From an uncultured Lachnospiraceae bacterium (GTDB taxonomy: Bacteria > Bacillota > Clostridia > Lachnospirales > Lachnospiraceae), in NCBI GenBank assembly GCA_910588965.1, contig CAJUSO010000029.1, forward strand, positions 1 to 41,607: 41,607 nucleotides of DNA, written 5' to 3'. Every line of letters starts with the position of its first letter. Positions within the stretch are counted from its first letter, which is position 1. The translations under genes and the position numbers were made by a program. Shown in pieces: positions 7,601-15,956 of the stretch. Below the pieces are notes generated by a model. It did not search any database, was not told the DNA's origin, and saw nothing but the letters and a program-made list of their open reading frames with translations.

Positions 7601-10516
7601 CTAATACAGGTTCTTCAATTCCAAGAACAGCCCTCTTTCCTCTTTCAGTTTCTCTTCATTCCCAATGGCACAGAACGCGCCCTCTTTCAGTACCGCCCTT
7701 ACGATGCCGGACAGCCTGCGGATGTCCTCCTGGGTAGCATCCAGGATTTCTTCCCTTTCCTTCTGGAGCATCTCCTCTGTCACGCCAGTCAGGTACGCCG
7801 TTGCGCTGCGGCCAGCCTTTGCGCCTGGGGTCAGGGGCGCGTCTACGCCGCTGAATGTCCCGATAATATACTTTGCCATCTCCTTCTCATCCGCTTCAAA
7901 CTGCTCCAGATATTCCGGGATGCCTTCGTACACCTGGTTGGTGCTTCCCAGGTTTGGGTCGCGGTAGGACGCAAAGTAGCTGTCCCCAGTCCTGCTAAAC
8001 CCGCTCATGCACCCATAGGCGCCGCCTTTCACCCGGATATTAATCCACAGGTAATCGTAGCTTAACAGCACTTTCAGGATACGCAGCGCCCCGGTGTATG
8101 CATAGCCCTCTTTCTTAAAGTTCCCTGCCCGGGACACATACTGCACCTGGGAAGCGTCCAGAAAGCCCTCATTCCTCTTTCCCAGCGTCAATCTGCTTCC
8201 CGCCATGCTATCCGGCTTGGAAGGCAAAATCCCCCTCAATCCTGGGATTTCCTTCTCCGCCTCTGCCATCCCCTCTGGTTCCGCCCCAATGCTCACCATC
8301 AGGTTTTCCTGATGGAACACCAGAGGCATCAGGCGCTCCAGGGTATCGCTTAAGCCCTCCTTCTTCTCCTCAAAATGCTCTTCAATCTCCTTGACCAGCT
8401 GGTAGAAGGCAATGCCCTGGGACAAATCCGTATATTTTGCCCCTTCTGAAAAATAAGACATAGCCCGCATGGAGGAAATAGAATGGCCGGAACCGCTTAA
8501 GCTCATCTGCAGCCTGGACTTCAGCTGGGCAATAATCTCATACATACGTTCCTGCCTGCGGAAATTGCTGCCAGAAAGGATTTCCTTGATAATCTCCATG
8601 GCCTTTGGCACCTCATGGTACAAAGCCTTGGCCTTTATCTCATATTTCAGCGTAATCTTACCGTTTTCCACATGGGGGTATATCCCAAAATTGCTGAAAA
8701 TCCCGCCTGTATGGAGATTAATCTCATTGGCCAGTTCCGGGAAGGCATAATGCGCCGTATCCACATAGCCAAGCACGGATTTCAGGATCCCCAGATAGGG
8801 AACCATGTCCTCTGGGAGACCGGACACATCGAACATCAGGCTGAAATACGCAATGCCGCTGGTATCAATATCGTGGCAGATCATCGGGGCGCCGCCTACC
8901 GAGTGCTCCCGGATAAAAAGCCTTTCCCCTGTCTTCTTAATGTCCTCACGCCCCAAGGAAGGGAGTTTCTCCAAGTCCTCCGGGGCAGAGGGCTCCTCCT
9001 GGTATGCCTTCAGGCGGTGGGTAAAATCTATGATTGACTGCTTCTCCTCTGTGCTAAGGGACTGCTTATAAGCTTCCAGCTTCTTGGCCAGTTCTTCTTC
9101 CTTGGCCGTATTCAGCCCGTACTGCGGCTCTGCGGACACAATAGCCGCATGCTGGTTCTCCAGCAGGTATTCCTTCACCAGCCCCTCAAAATAACCGGTA
9201 TCCACCTGCCCCTTTAGGTATTCCACCACGTCAAGCCCGCTTAAATGCAAAAACGGCTCCCGGTCATCATAAATCCAGCTGTCCAGGCACTCTATCCCAA
9301 ACAGCAGGCCCTTGGGGAAAGAGCCAAAATCCGCCTCCCGGTAGCGGAACTCAAAGCTATTAATGCCCGCCAGCAGCGACCTTTTATTAATTCCCTTTTC
9401 CACCTGCTCCCGAAGCACCTTCTCTATAATCGCCAGGAATTCTTCCTTCCTGTCCAGGTTGCTGTTCTTGGCCACGATGGAAAGCTTAGGCTGCAGCGTA
9501 TAGTTATCAAAAGATGACAGGATATCCTTCCCAATCTTGGCATCCAGCAAGGCCTGCTTCAGCGGGGCCCCCGGTGCGCTGAGAAGGGCATAGTCCAGGA
9601 TATCAAAAGCCACGTACAGCTTGGGGTCTAAAACCGTCCCTGTGCTCACATTGTAAGACAGGTAGGCGTTATCCTCCAGAGGCTCCCCGCTGGCAATATG
9701 ATAGGGGATTATCACTTCCTTCCTCTCCGTAAAGGGCTCTTGCCACTTCACCTTTGAATCCACCTGGATTTCTTCAAATTTCCCCAGGTACTCCCTGTCC
9801 ATCCACTCCAATTTCTCTTCCATGTCCATATCGCCATACAGGTAGATATAAGAATTGCTGGGATGGTAATATTTCTGGTGGAACTTTAAAAACCCCTCAT
9901 AAGAAAGGCCCGGGATTTCCTCTGGATCCCCGCCTGATTCAAAAGCATATGACGTATCCGGGTAAAGAGCCGACAGGATTTCCCTGGACAGTACCTCATC
10001 CGGGGAGGAAAAAGCCCCCTTCATCTCATTATAGACCACGCCGTTCACTGTCAGGGGCGCATCCATGCTGTCCATCTCATAATGCCATCCTTCCTGGCAG
10101 AAAATCTCTTTCTGCTGATAGATGTTAGGATAAAATACGGCGTCCATATAAACCTCTATCAGGTTCTGGAAATCCTTCCCATTGCAGCTGGCCACCGGGT
10201 AAATCGTCTTGTCCGGATAGGTCATGGCATTCAGGAAAGTATTCAAAGAGCTCTTCACCAGCTCCACGAATGGGTCCTTCACCGGATATTTCCTGGACCC
10301 GCAGAGCACGGAGTGCTCCAAGATATGGGCGGCTCCCGTGCTGTCCAAGGAGGGCGTACGGAACCCGATATAAAATACTTTATTTTCGTCATCATTCGAA
10401 ACCAGGCAGATCCTGGCTCCGCTCTTCTTATGCCGGAGCAGGCGCCCCACCGACTTGATATCCTTTAGCTTTTTCTCTTCTAACAGTTCATATGCCTTAC
10501 ACTTTTCCAAATCCAT
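7601..10516 (-). CDS. M16C-family zinc metallopeptidase (PreP/Cym1-like)
   Basis: A 971-residue peptidase of the insulinase superfamily. The inverted zinc motif HILEH is at residues 64-68, with the PreP-type context CGSRKYPVKDPF just after it and NEMKGAFSS further on. The length (about 970) matches presequence-protease/Cym1-like enzymes, which consist of two halves of two M16 domains each joined by a helical hairpin and degrade peptides in a closed chamber. No signal peptide is seen, so it is probably cytoplasmic and handles short peptides. I chose the start at 10516 (MDLEKCKAYE) because AGAGGAA precedes it and family homology begins there; the frame stays open a further 51 codons without family resemblance. 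It lies 50 bases before era. Confidence 0.93.
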   Translation of the reverse strand: MDLEKCKAYELLEEKKLKDIKSVGRLLRHKKSGARICLVSNDDENKVFYIGFRTPSLDSTGAAHILEHSVLCGSRKYPVKDPFVELVKSSLNTFLNAMTYPDKTIYPVASCNGKDFQNLIEVYMDAVFYPNIYQQKEIFCQEGWHYEMDSMDAPLTVNGVVYNEMKGAFSSPDEVLSREILSALYPDTSYAFESGGDPEEIPGLSYEGFLKFHQKYYHPSNSYIYLYGDMDMEEKLEWMDREYLGKFEEIQVDSKVKWQEPFTERKEVIIPYHIASGEPLEDNAYLSYNVSTGTVLDPKLYVAFDILDYALLSAPGAPLKQALLDAKIGKDILSSFDNYTLQPKLSIVAKNSNLDRKEEFLAIIEKVLREQVEKGINKRSLLAGINSFEFRYREADFGSFPKGLLFGIECLDSWIYDDREPFLHLSGLDVVEYLKGQVDTGYFEGLVKEYLLENQHAAIVSAEPQYGLNTAKEEELAKKLEAYKQSLSTEEKQSIIDFTHRLKAYQEEPSAPEDLEKLPSLGREDIKKTGERLFIREHSVGGAPMICHDIDTSGIAYFSLMFDVSGLPEDMVPYLGILKSVLGYVDTAHYAFPELANEINLHTGGIFSNFGIYPHVENGKITLKYEIKAKALYHEVPKAMEIIKEILSGSNFRRQERMYEIIAQLKSRLQMSLSGSGHSISSMRAMSYFSEGAKYTDLSQGIAFYQLVKEIEEHFEEKKEGLSDTLERLMPLVFHQENLMVSIGAEPEGMAEAEKEIPGLRGILPSKPDSMAGSRLTLGKRNEGFLDASQVQYVSRAGNFKKEGYAYTGALRILKVLLSYDYLWINIRVKGGAYGCMSGFSRTGDSYFASYRDPNLGSTNQVYEGIPEYLEQFEADEKEMAKYIIGTFSGVDAPLTPGAKAGRSATAYLTGVTEEMLQKEREEILDATQEDIRRLSGIVRAVLKEGAFCAIGNEEKLKEERGLFLELKNLY

Positions 10517-10634
10517 TCTTCCATTCCTCTCTATCAATTTTCCAGCGTCATCCGCCAAATCTCCGCACAGGCGCGGCTGCCAGGCCTCTTGCCTGCGGGA
10601 ATAAAAGCAGCCCCAGCCACCCCTTAAACTGCAA

Positions 10635-10658
10635 GGAGACTGCCCGCTGGCAGCCTCC
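10635..10658. other. Stem-loop between the cold-shock gene and the M16 peptidase gene
   Basis: GGAGACTGCC and GGCAGCCTCC form a 10-bp stem with one mismatch around a CGCT loop. No clear U-tract follows on either strand, so it is a weak candidate terminator of the cold-shock gene or a leader hairpin of the peptidase gene. Confidence 0.35.
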
Positions 10659-10715
10659 CAATCCGTCATCTTATTCAGAATCCACTCTATGCTTCAAATA
10701 CTCTGTGTAACCCAA

Positions 10716-10919
10716 CTACCCTAACCGTACTACGTTTGCAGCCTGGGGCCCCTTTTCGCCTTCTACGACCTCAAACTCTACAGCCTCGCCATCCTTCAGT
10801 TCCTTGAACCCATCCATGTTCAAAGCTGAAAAATGCACAAATACATCACTGCCAGACTCATCCGAAATGAATCCATAACCCTTTTTGGCATTAAACCATT
10901 TTACTGTTCCCTGTTGCAT
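10716..10919 (-). CDS. Cold-shock protein of the CspA family
   Basis: A 67-residue single cold-shock domain that binds single-stranded RNA and DNA. RNP1 is KGYGFI (13-18) and RNP2 is VFVHF (26-30). The start at 10919 (MQQGTVKWF) follows CAGGAGGAAG; a longer in-frame reading upstream would be an artefact. A well-spaced promoter at 11042-11070 gives a leader of about 115 bases, typical of csp genes whose long 5' leader controls temperature-dependent translation. The protein likely acts as an RNA chaperone. The exact paralogue name (cspA, B, C) cannot be chosen. Confidence 0.96.
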   Translation of the reverse strand: MQQGTVKWFNAKKGYGFISDESGSDVFVHFSALNMDGFKELKDGEAVEFEVVEGEKGPQAANVVRLG

Positions 10920-11041
10920 ACACACTTCCTCCTGAATACTTTCCAAAAGACTATCTTAAGAGTGCCTGAAAATTAATCTTCATAGAGTAAAGCAATTCCG
11001 CGAGAATAAACTCTCAAACATCCCCCAGTAACATGGTTAAA

Positions 11042-11070
11042 ACATTAACATACTTTTTCCAGATTGTCAA
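11042..11070 (-). promoter_or_regulatory. Promoter of the cold-shock gene
   Basis: Minus-strand -35 TTGACA (11065-11070), 17-base spacer, -10 TAATGT (11042-11047). Transcription from here leaves a leader of about 115 bases before the start at 10919. Confidence 0.7.
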
Positions 11071-11104
11071 TGCATAAAACCATTTTCATACGAAAAATAC
11101 CCGT

Positions 11105-12034
11105 TTACTGCTTTTCTTTCTTTAAATATACATTCAGGTGGTTATACGGGATTTCAATTTGGTTTTCATCAAACATTTCCTTTATCCGCTCTGTCAGGTC
11201 CCATTTCACTTGCCAGTAGTTTTCTGCAGGCACCCAAAGGCGGCACCCCAGCTTCACGCAGCTATCCTCCAATGCGTCCACAAATACAGACATCCCTTCG
11301 CTTTCAATCCGGGAAGGCTCCGCCATAGCCATGTCTGTCAGGAGCTTTTTTGCCTTCTTGATGTCTGCGTCATAGGAGATCCCCACATAGAGATCCACCC
11401 GGCGGTAATCCTGCTGGGTCACATTGGTCAGGCTGGAATTGGCCAATGTCCCGTTGGGCACGACTACGACTTTATTGTCCACAGTGGCCAGCTTGGTATA
11501 AAAAATCATAATCTCTTTTACCGTCCCCTCGTTCCCGTGGGTGTCCTCAATGATATAATCCCCCACTTTGAACGGTTTAAACAGCAAAATCAAAACCCCT
11601 CCTGCAAAATTGGAAAGGCTGCCCTGGAGCGCAAGACCCAGGGTCAGGCCCGCAGAGCTTAAGACCGCCACCACAGAGGATGTCTCCATCCCCAGCTGCC
11701 CTATCACTGCAATCAGCAGCACGAAATTCAGGATAATCTTCACGAAGGAATCCATAAACTGCCGGATGCCCTTATCCATACTGGAACGCACCATCGCATT
11801 ATGCAGGATCTTGCGCAGCCATTTAATCAGCCGCCTGCCAATCAGGTAAATCATGGCGGCAATCACAATCCGCAGCACAAAGCTTTTCAAGTAAGGCATC
11901 AAATCCTCCAGATACCGCTTCAGGACGCCGGGCTTCGCCACGTCTTCCAGCTCGTCCAGCTGGGGCACCCCATTTGCGATATCCTCCAACAGCCCCCAGC
12001 GGAGGGGCAATTTTCCCATTCCCATAAAAAACAT
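11105..12034 (-). CDS. MscS-family small-conductance mechanosensitive channel
   Basis: A 309-residue membrane channel that opens under membrane tension to release solutes on osmotic downshift. Three hydrophobic segments occupy about residues 45-70, 90-115 and 118-150; the last is the pore helix with the Gly/Ala-rich pattern SSAGLTLGLALQGSLSNFAGG, followed by the conserved LLFKPFKVGDYI and VVVPNG of the beta domain. A mixed alpha/beta cytoplasmic C-terminus completes the family plan. The start at 12034 follows AAGGAG; an upstream in-frame reading lacks a ribosome site. It is a YnaI/YggB-like member. It is divergent from the HD-domain gene. Confidence 0.95.
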   Translation of the reverse strand: MFFMGMGKLPLRWGLLEDIANGVPQLDELEDVAKPGVLKRYLEDLMPYLKSFVLRIVIAAMIYLIGRRLIKWLRKILHNAMVRSSMDKGIRQFMDSFVKIILNFVLLIAVIGQLGMETSSVVAVLSSAGLTLGLALQGSLSNFAGGVLILLFKPFKVGDYIIEDTHGNEGTVKEIMIFYTKLATVDNKVVVVPNGTLANSSLTNVTQQDYRRVDLYVGISYDADIKKAKKLLTDMAMAEPSRIESEGMSVFVDALEDSCVKLGCRLWVPAENYWQVKWDLTERIKEMFDENQIEIPYNHLNVYLKKEKQ

Positions 12035-12066
12035 ACCATTCTCCTTTGTTAAAATGCGGCGTATTA

Positions 12067-12234
12067 TTGACACTTGGTTTCAAATTCACTATAATCATAG
12101 TATAGTATTTATTCCCCAAAGGCAAACAGTTTTTTTAGCTTCACCCGCAGGCGGAAGGTATTAGGACCGATTGCCATGACACTGCAACGATATTGCTACA
12201 GCAGCATGATTAAAATGCATGGAGGTAATGAAAC
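12067..12234 (+). promoter_or_regulatory. Consensus promoter and 130-nt leader of the HD-domain gene
   Basis: TTGACA (12067-12072), 17-base spacer, TATAAT (12090-12095): both hexamers are perfect. About 130 untranslated bases follow. They contain GGCAA (12121-12125) that can pair with TTGCC (12170-12174), a small CTTC/GAAG hairpin inside, and GCAA/TTGC (12184-12196) farther on. This looks like structured RNA, but I could not match it to a known riboswitch. GGAGG (12221-12225) serves as ribosome site. Confidence 0.65.
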
Positions 12235-13536
12235 ATGAACGGAACGCAATTAAATAGTATTGTAGATGTTATTTGCCATTCTTTCCGGCACCTGAACCCA
12301 CACCTGATTGAGCATGGGGAACGCGTTGCATTTATCCTGATGAATATGCTTCGGGATACCAACTATTATACCCAGCAGGAAAAAGAAGACATCTTCATGC
12401 TGGGCCTGTTCCATGACATTGGGGCTTTCAAAAAAGAAGACGTTGATTCCATGCTTACCTTTGACCTGAATGATTCCATGGAGCATTCCGTCTCCGGCTA
12501 CCTTCTGTTTAGGACATTTTCCCCATTGCCGGAATACGCTGACGTTATCCTGTACCACCATCAATGCAACGCACAGTATTACCCGGTCCCTATCAATAAT
12601 TACCACAGGGACATTGCAAAGCTTATTTACCTTGCAGACCGCATTGATATTTCCTGCATACTGAACAAGACGGAACGTTTGGAGACTTTTTTCCAAAATT
12701 ACGATGAAAATATATTTACGCCATTTATGGTGGACTGGTTTTTGGATGCCAATGCCAAATACCATATCCTAGAAAAGATCCAGTCCCTGGAATACCAAAA
12801 GGAGCTTGCGGAATACTCCCGCTGCCATTTCTCCCTTTCCAGGGCACAGATACATAACTACCTGATGACTTTTATTTTTTCCGTAAATTTCCGGAATGAA
12901 TACGCCGCGCTGCACACCAGCCATGCGCTTTATTTAAGCGAGAACATTGCCGACACCCTGCACCTGCCCCCTACGGACTGCAAGATTGTGCAATTAGCCA
13001 TGCTGCTGCATAACATCGGCAAAATCACTGTGCCGTCCCACCTGACTGCCACAGACGACTACAACCAGTACCTGACGGAACTGTACCGGAGCCCCACCCT
13101 GAACGTTGCCAGGGACATCCTGACGGACGCTGACGACCTGCAGGCCTTCCAGATTATCGAAGAAGCCTTTGCCTTGATAAAATGCTGGTTCAGCAACACA
13201 GCAGCGGATTCCGCCCTTGCCCCTGTGGTAGAGGCTGTGGCGCTCTCCTATGTGATGAGCGATAGCTTAACCTATGACTTGGAGGTATCACTGAATGATT
13301 ACCCGCAGCTCCTAACTTACCTGAAGGGGAAATATTACAACTGCAAAATGGACGACTCCATGCTTCGGACCCTGGAGCGGGATTTTGAGCAGATTATTGC
13401 CAATACGCAATCCTCCAGCAAAGCAATCCTCCACACCCATAACCAGATGATGGATGAGCATTCCTACCTGAATACCATCATCCTGCATTATAACCATTAC
13501 AACAACAAATACCATCCGTCCCCTACTGTCTTTTAG
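12235..13536 (+). CDS. Tandem HD-domain protein, second domain degenerate
   Basis: A 433-residue soluble protein with two HD-type domains. The first keeps the metal-dependent phosphohydrolase ligands in HD-GYP-like order: H27, H60-D61 (HDIG), H84, H108-H109, D135. In place of the GYP signature it has QCNAQYYP. The second domain begins near residue 200 and has LLHNIGK (H259, N260), so the key Asp is lost and the downstream His pair is missing; it is probably non-catalytic. HD-GYP enzymes hydrolyse cyclic di-GMP, but other HD proteins act on (p)ppGpp or nucleotides, so the substrate is uncertain. It stands alone on the plus strand with a strong promoter, a long leader and its own terminator. 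Confidence 0.82.
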   Translation: MNGTQLNSIVDVICHSFRHLNPHLIEHGERVAFILMNMLRDTNYYTQQEKEDIFMLGLFHDIGAFKKEDVDSMLTFDLNDSMEHSVSGYLLFRTFSPLPEYADVILYHHQCNAQYYPVPINNYHRDIAKLIYLADRIDISCILNKTERLETFFQNYDENIFTPFMVDWFLDANAKYHILEKIQSLEYQKELAEYSRCHFSLSRAQIHNYLMTFIFSVNFRNEYAALHTSHALYLSENIADTLHLPPTDCKIVQLAMLLHNIGKITVPSHLTATDDYNQYLTELYRSPTLNVARDILTDADDLQAFQIIEEAFALIKCWFSNTAADSALAPVVEAVALSYVMSDSLTYDLEVSLNDYPQLLTYLKGKYYNCKMDDSMLRTLERDFEQIIANTQSSSKAILHTHNQMMDEHSYLNTIILHYNHYNNKYHPSPTVF

Positions 13537-13595
13537 GCTCCAGGTTTCCCAAGGGGTTCCCGCCAAGGGAGCGGATCCATTCCTTATCACAGGAA

Positions 13596-13646
13596 AACAG
13601 GCTGCGTCATCTGCCGGAATGCGAAATGATGCAGCCTGTTCTTTTC
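13596..13646. terminator. Bidirectional terminator between the HD gene and serA
   Basis: AACAGGCTGC-G-TCAT pairs with ATGA-T-GCAGCCTGTT (15 bp including one G-U) around a 15-base loop. CTTTTCT follows on the plus strand and TTTTCC on the minus strand. It sits between two convergent genes and can serve both. Confidence 0.85.
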
Positions 13647-13665
13647 TGCCTATTCCAAAAATTCT

Positions 13666-14829
13666 TTACTTGATAACCCTCACCTTCAGCACGCCTTCGC
13701 TCTGCTTCAGCAGCTCTACTGCCTCTTCCGTCATAGGGGAATCCAGGTCTAACAGGGAATATGCATAATCTCCCCTGCTCTTATTGGTCATATCGGAAAT
13801 ATTGATGTTGTTGTTGCCAAGGATGGCCGTGTATTTGCCGATAATCCCTTTCTGGTTCTTGTGCAGGACTGCTACCCGGCCTGCACTGGAGCAGACGCCC
13901 ATGTCACAGTTCGGGAAATTCACGGAATTGCGGATGTTCCCATTTTCCAGGTAATCTATTACCTCTTCCACTGCCATAACGGCACAATTATCCTCTGACT
14001 CTTCCGTAGACGCACCCAAATGGGGGATAACAATGCAGCCTTCCTGGCCTGCCGTCGTGCTGGTGGGGAAGTCTGACACATATTTTTTTACCTTCCCTTC
14101 GCGGATAGCCGTAAGGATAGCCTCTTCGTCCACCAGCGGGGCCCGTGCAAAATTCAGGATTACCACCCCATCCTTCATCAGGGCAAACGCCTCCTGCCCC
14201 AGCATATGGCGGGTGCTGTCCACCAAAGGCACATGGATGGTTATGAAATCACACTCACGGTAAATGTCCTCCACATTGCTGATATGCTTCACGCTCCTAG
14301 AAAGGCTCCAGGCCGCCTTGACGGAAATGAAGGGGTCATAGCCATAGACCTCCATGCCCAGGTTCACCGCATCGTTCGCAACCTTTACGCCGATTGCGCC
14401 CAGGCCAATCACCCCCAGCTTCTTGCCGGAGATTTCATTGCCTGCAAAAGCCTTCTTGGCCTTCTCTGCATCCTTGCCCACATTCTCATTTTCTTTATTT
14501 TCCAATACCCAGTGGATCCCCCCGATGATATCACGGGAAGCCAGCAGCATCCCAGCAAATACCAGTTCCTTCACGCCATTGGCATTTGCGCCTGGGGTAT
14601 TGAATACCACAATCCCCTGCTCCGCACATCTGTCCAATGGGATATTGTTCACGCCTGCCCCTGCCCTGGCTACGGCGCAGAGGCCTTCCGGAAACTCCAT
14701 TTCATGCATGGCCGCGCTCCTTACCAGCACTGCCTGGGCGTCCTTTATCTCCTCTGTCTTTTGGTAATCCCCGCGAAACAGGCCAAGGCCTACGCTGGCA
14801 ATCGGGTTTAAACAATAATACTGGTACAT
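13666..14829 (-). CDS. serA: D-3-phosphoglycerate dehydrogenase with ACT domain
   Basis: A 387-residue enzyme catalysing the first step of serine synthesis, oxidising 3-phosphoglycerate with NAD. The nucleotide-binding motif GVIGLGAIGVKVA is at about 147-159, followed by the D-2-hydroxyacid dehydrogenase pattern and the catalytic HLGAST region. A C-terminal ACT domain (about 315-387) suggests serine feedback control. The start at 14829 is right after the serC stop, and its GAGGAGGAG ribosome site is formed by the last Glu codons of serC, so translation of the pair is coupled. It is the last gene of leuB-ilvB-serC-serA. Confidence 0.96.
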   Translation of the reverse strand: MYQYYCLNPIASVGLGLFRGDYQKTEEIKDAQAVLVRSAAMHEMEFPEGLCAVARAGAGVNNIPLDRCAEQGIVVFNTPGANANGVKELVFAGMLLASRDIIGGIHWVLENKENENVGKDAEKAKKAFAGNEISGKKLGVIGLGAIGVKVANDAVNLGMEVYGYDPFISVKAAWSLSRSVKHISNVEDIYRECDFITIHVPLVDSTRHMLGQEAFALMKDGVVILNFARAPLVDEEAILTAIREGKVKKYVSDFPTSTTAGQEGCIVIPHLGASTEESEDNCAVMAVEEVIDYLENGNIRNSVNFPNCDMGVCSSAGRVAVLHKNQKGIIGKYTAILGNNNINISDMTNKSRGDYAYSLLDLDSPMTEEAVELLKQSEGVLKVRVIK

Positions 14830-14830
14830 A

Positions 14831-15910
14831 TTAATTCTCCTCCTCAAACTTTTTCATAAACGCTACAAGCTTCTCTACGCCTTCCTTGGGCATCGCATTG
14901 TAAATGCTGGCGCGCATACCGCCTACGGTCCTATGCCCTTTCAAATTCACAAGGCCTGCTGCTGTGGCTTCTTTTACAAATTTCTCATCCATCTCTTTAT
15001 CGCCTGTGACAAAAGGCACATTCATCAGAGAACGGTCTTCTGGGCGAACCGTACCCTGGAACAGCTTGCTCTGGTCCAGGAAATCATAGAGGATTTTTGC
15101 CTTTTCTTCGTTGCGCTGCTTCATAGCCTCTAACCCGCCCATTTTCTTCAGCCATTTAAAGACTTTGCCGCAGATGTAAATGCCATAAGCAGGCGGGGTG
15201 TTATAAAGAGAAGCCGCGTCTGCATGGGTCTTGTATTTCAGCATCGTGGGCGTGCCCGGCAGGGTATCCTCGGAAATCAGATCCTCCCGGATAATCACAA
15301 TCACCACGCCGGCCGGCCCGATATTCTTCTGGACGCCGCCGTAAATAATGCCGTACTTGGACACGTCTACCGGCTCAGACAGGAAACAGGAAGATACGTC
15401 TGCTACCAGGATATGCCCCTTGGTGTCAGGCAAGGACTTATATTTCGTCCCATATATGGTGTTATTCTCACAAATATAGACATAATCCGCATCCTCTGGG
15501 ATATCCAGATCGGAGCAGTCTGGGATATAGGAGAAGGTCTTATCTTCAGAGGAGGCCACTTTCACGGCTTCCCCATAAAGCTGTGCCTCTTGGTATGCTT
15601 TCTTCGCCCATTGGCCAGTTACAACATAAGCGGCCTTTTTATTCTTCATCAGGTTCATGGGAATCATGGCAAATTGCTGGGAAGCGCCGCCCTGTAAAAA
15701 TAGCACTTTGTAATTATCTGGGATTTGCATCAGTTCCCTTAAATCAGCTTCTGCTTCCTGGATGATGGTGCCAAATACCTTGGAACGGTGGCTCATTTCC
15801 ATAACGGACATCCCGCTGCCTTTGTAATCCAGCATTTCTTCGGCTGCTTCACGTAGCACTTCCTCTGGCAGGACTGCCGGGCCTGCAGAAAAATTGTGGA
15901 CTCTGTTCAT
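14831..15910 (-). CDS. serC: Phosphoserine aminotransferase
   Basis: A 359-residue PLP enzyme of class V that converts 3-phosphohydroxypyruvate and glutamate to phosphoserine. The start MNRVHNFSAGPAVLP is diagnostic, and GGVQKNIGPAG holds the PLP lysine (near residue 195). The start follows GAGGAGG. It ends one base before the serA start, so the two form a tight unit. No serB phosphatase is in the window. The length is normal. Confidence 0.97.
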   Translation of the reverse strand: MNRVHNFSAGPAVLPEEVLREAAEEMLDYKGSGMSVMEMSHRSKVFGTIIQEAEADLRELMQIPDNYKVLFLQGGASQQFAMIPMNLMKNKKAAYVVTGQWAKKAYQEAQLYGEAVKVASSEDKTFSYIPDCSDLDIPEDADYVYICENNTIYGTKYKSLPDTKGHILVADVSSCFLSEPVDVSKYGIIYGGVQKNIGPAGVVIVIIREDLISEDTLPGTPTMLKYKTHADAASLYNTPPAYGIYICGKVFKWLKKMGGLEAMKQRNEEKAKILYDFLDQSKLFQGTVRPEDRSLMNVPFVTGDKEMDEKFVKEATAAGLVNLKGHRTVGGMRASIYNAMPKEGVEKLVAFMKKFEEEN

Positions 15911-15956
15911 GTTGTTTTTCCTCCTCTATCATTTACTTATTGCATTGTTTGTTTCC

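Noticed and set aside
12115..12175. A c-di-GMP-I riboswitch in the leader of the HD gene.
   Set aside because: GGCAA and TTGCC ends fit, but the interior is about 20 bases too short and lacks the GAAA-loop helix and the CGCAAAGC segment. Kept only as an unknown structured leader.
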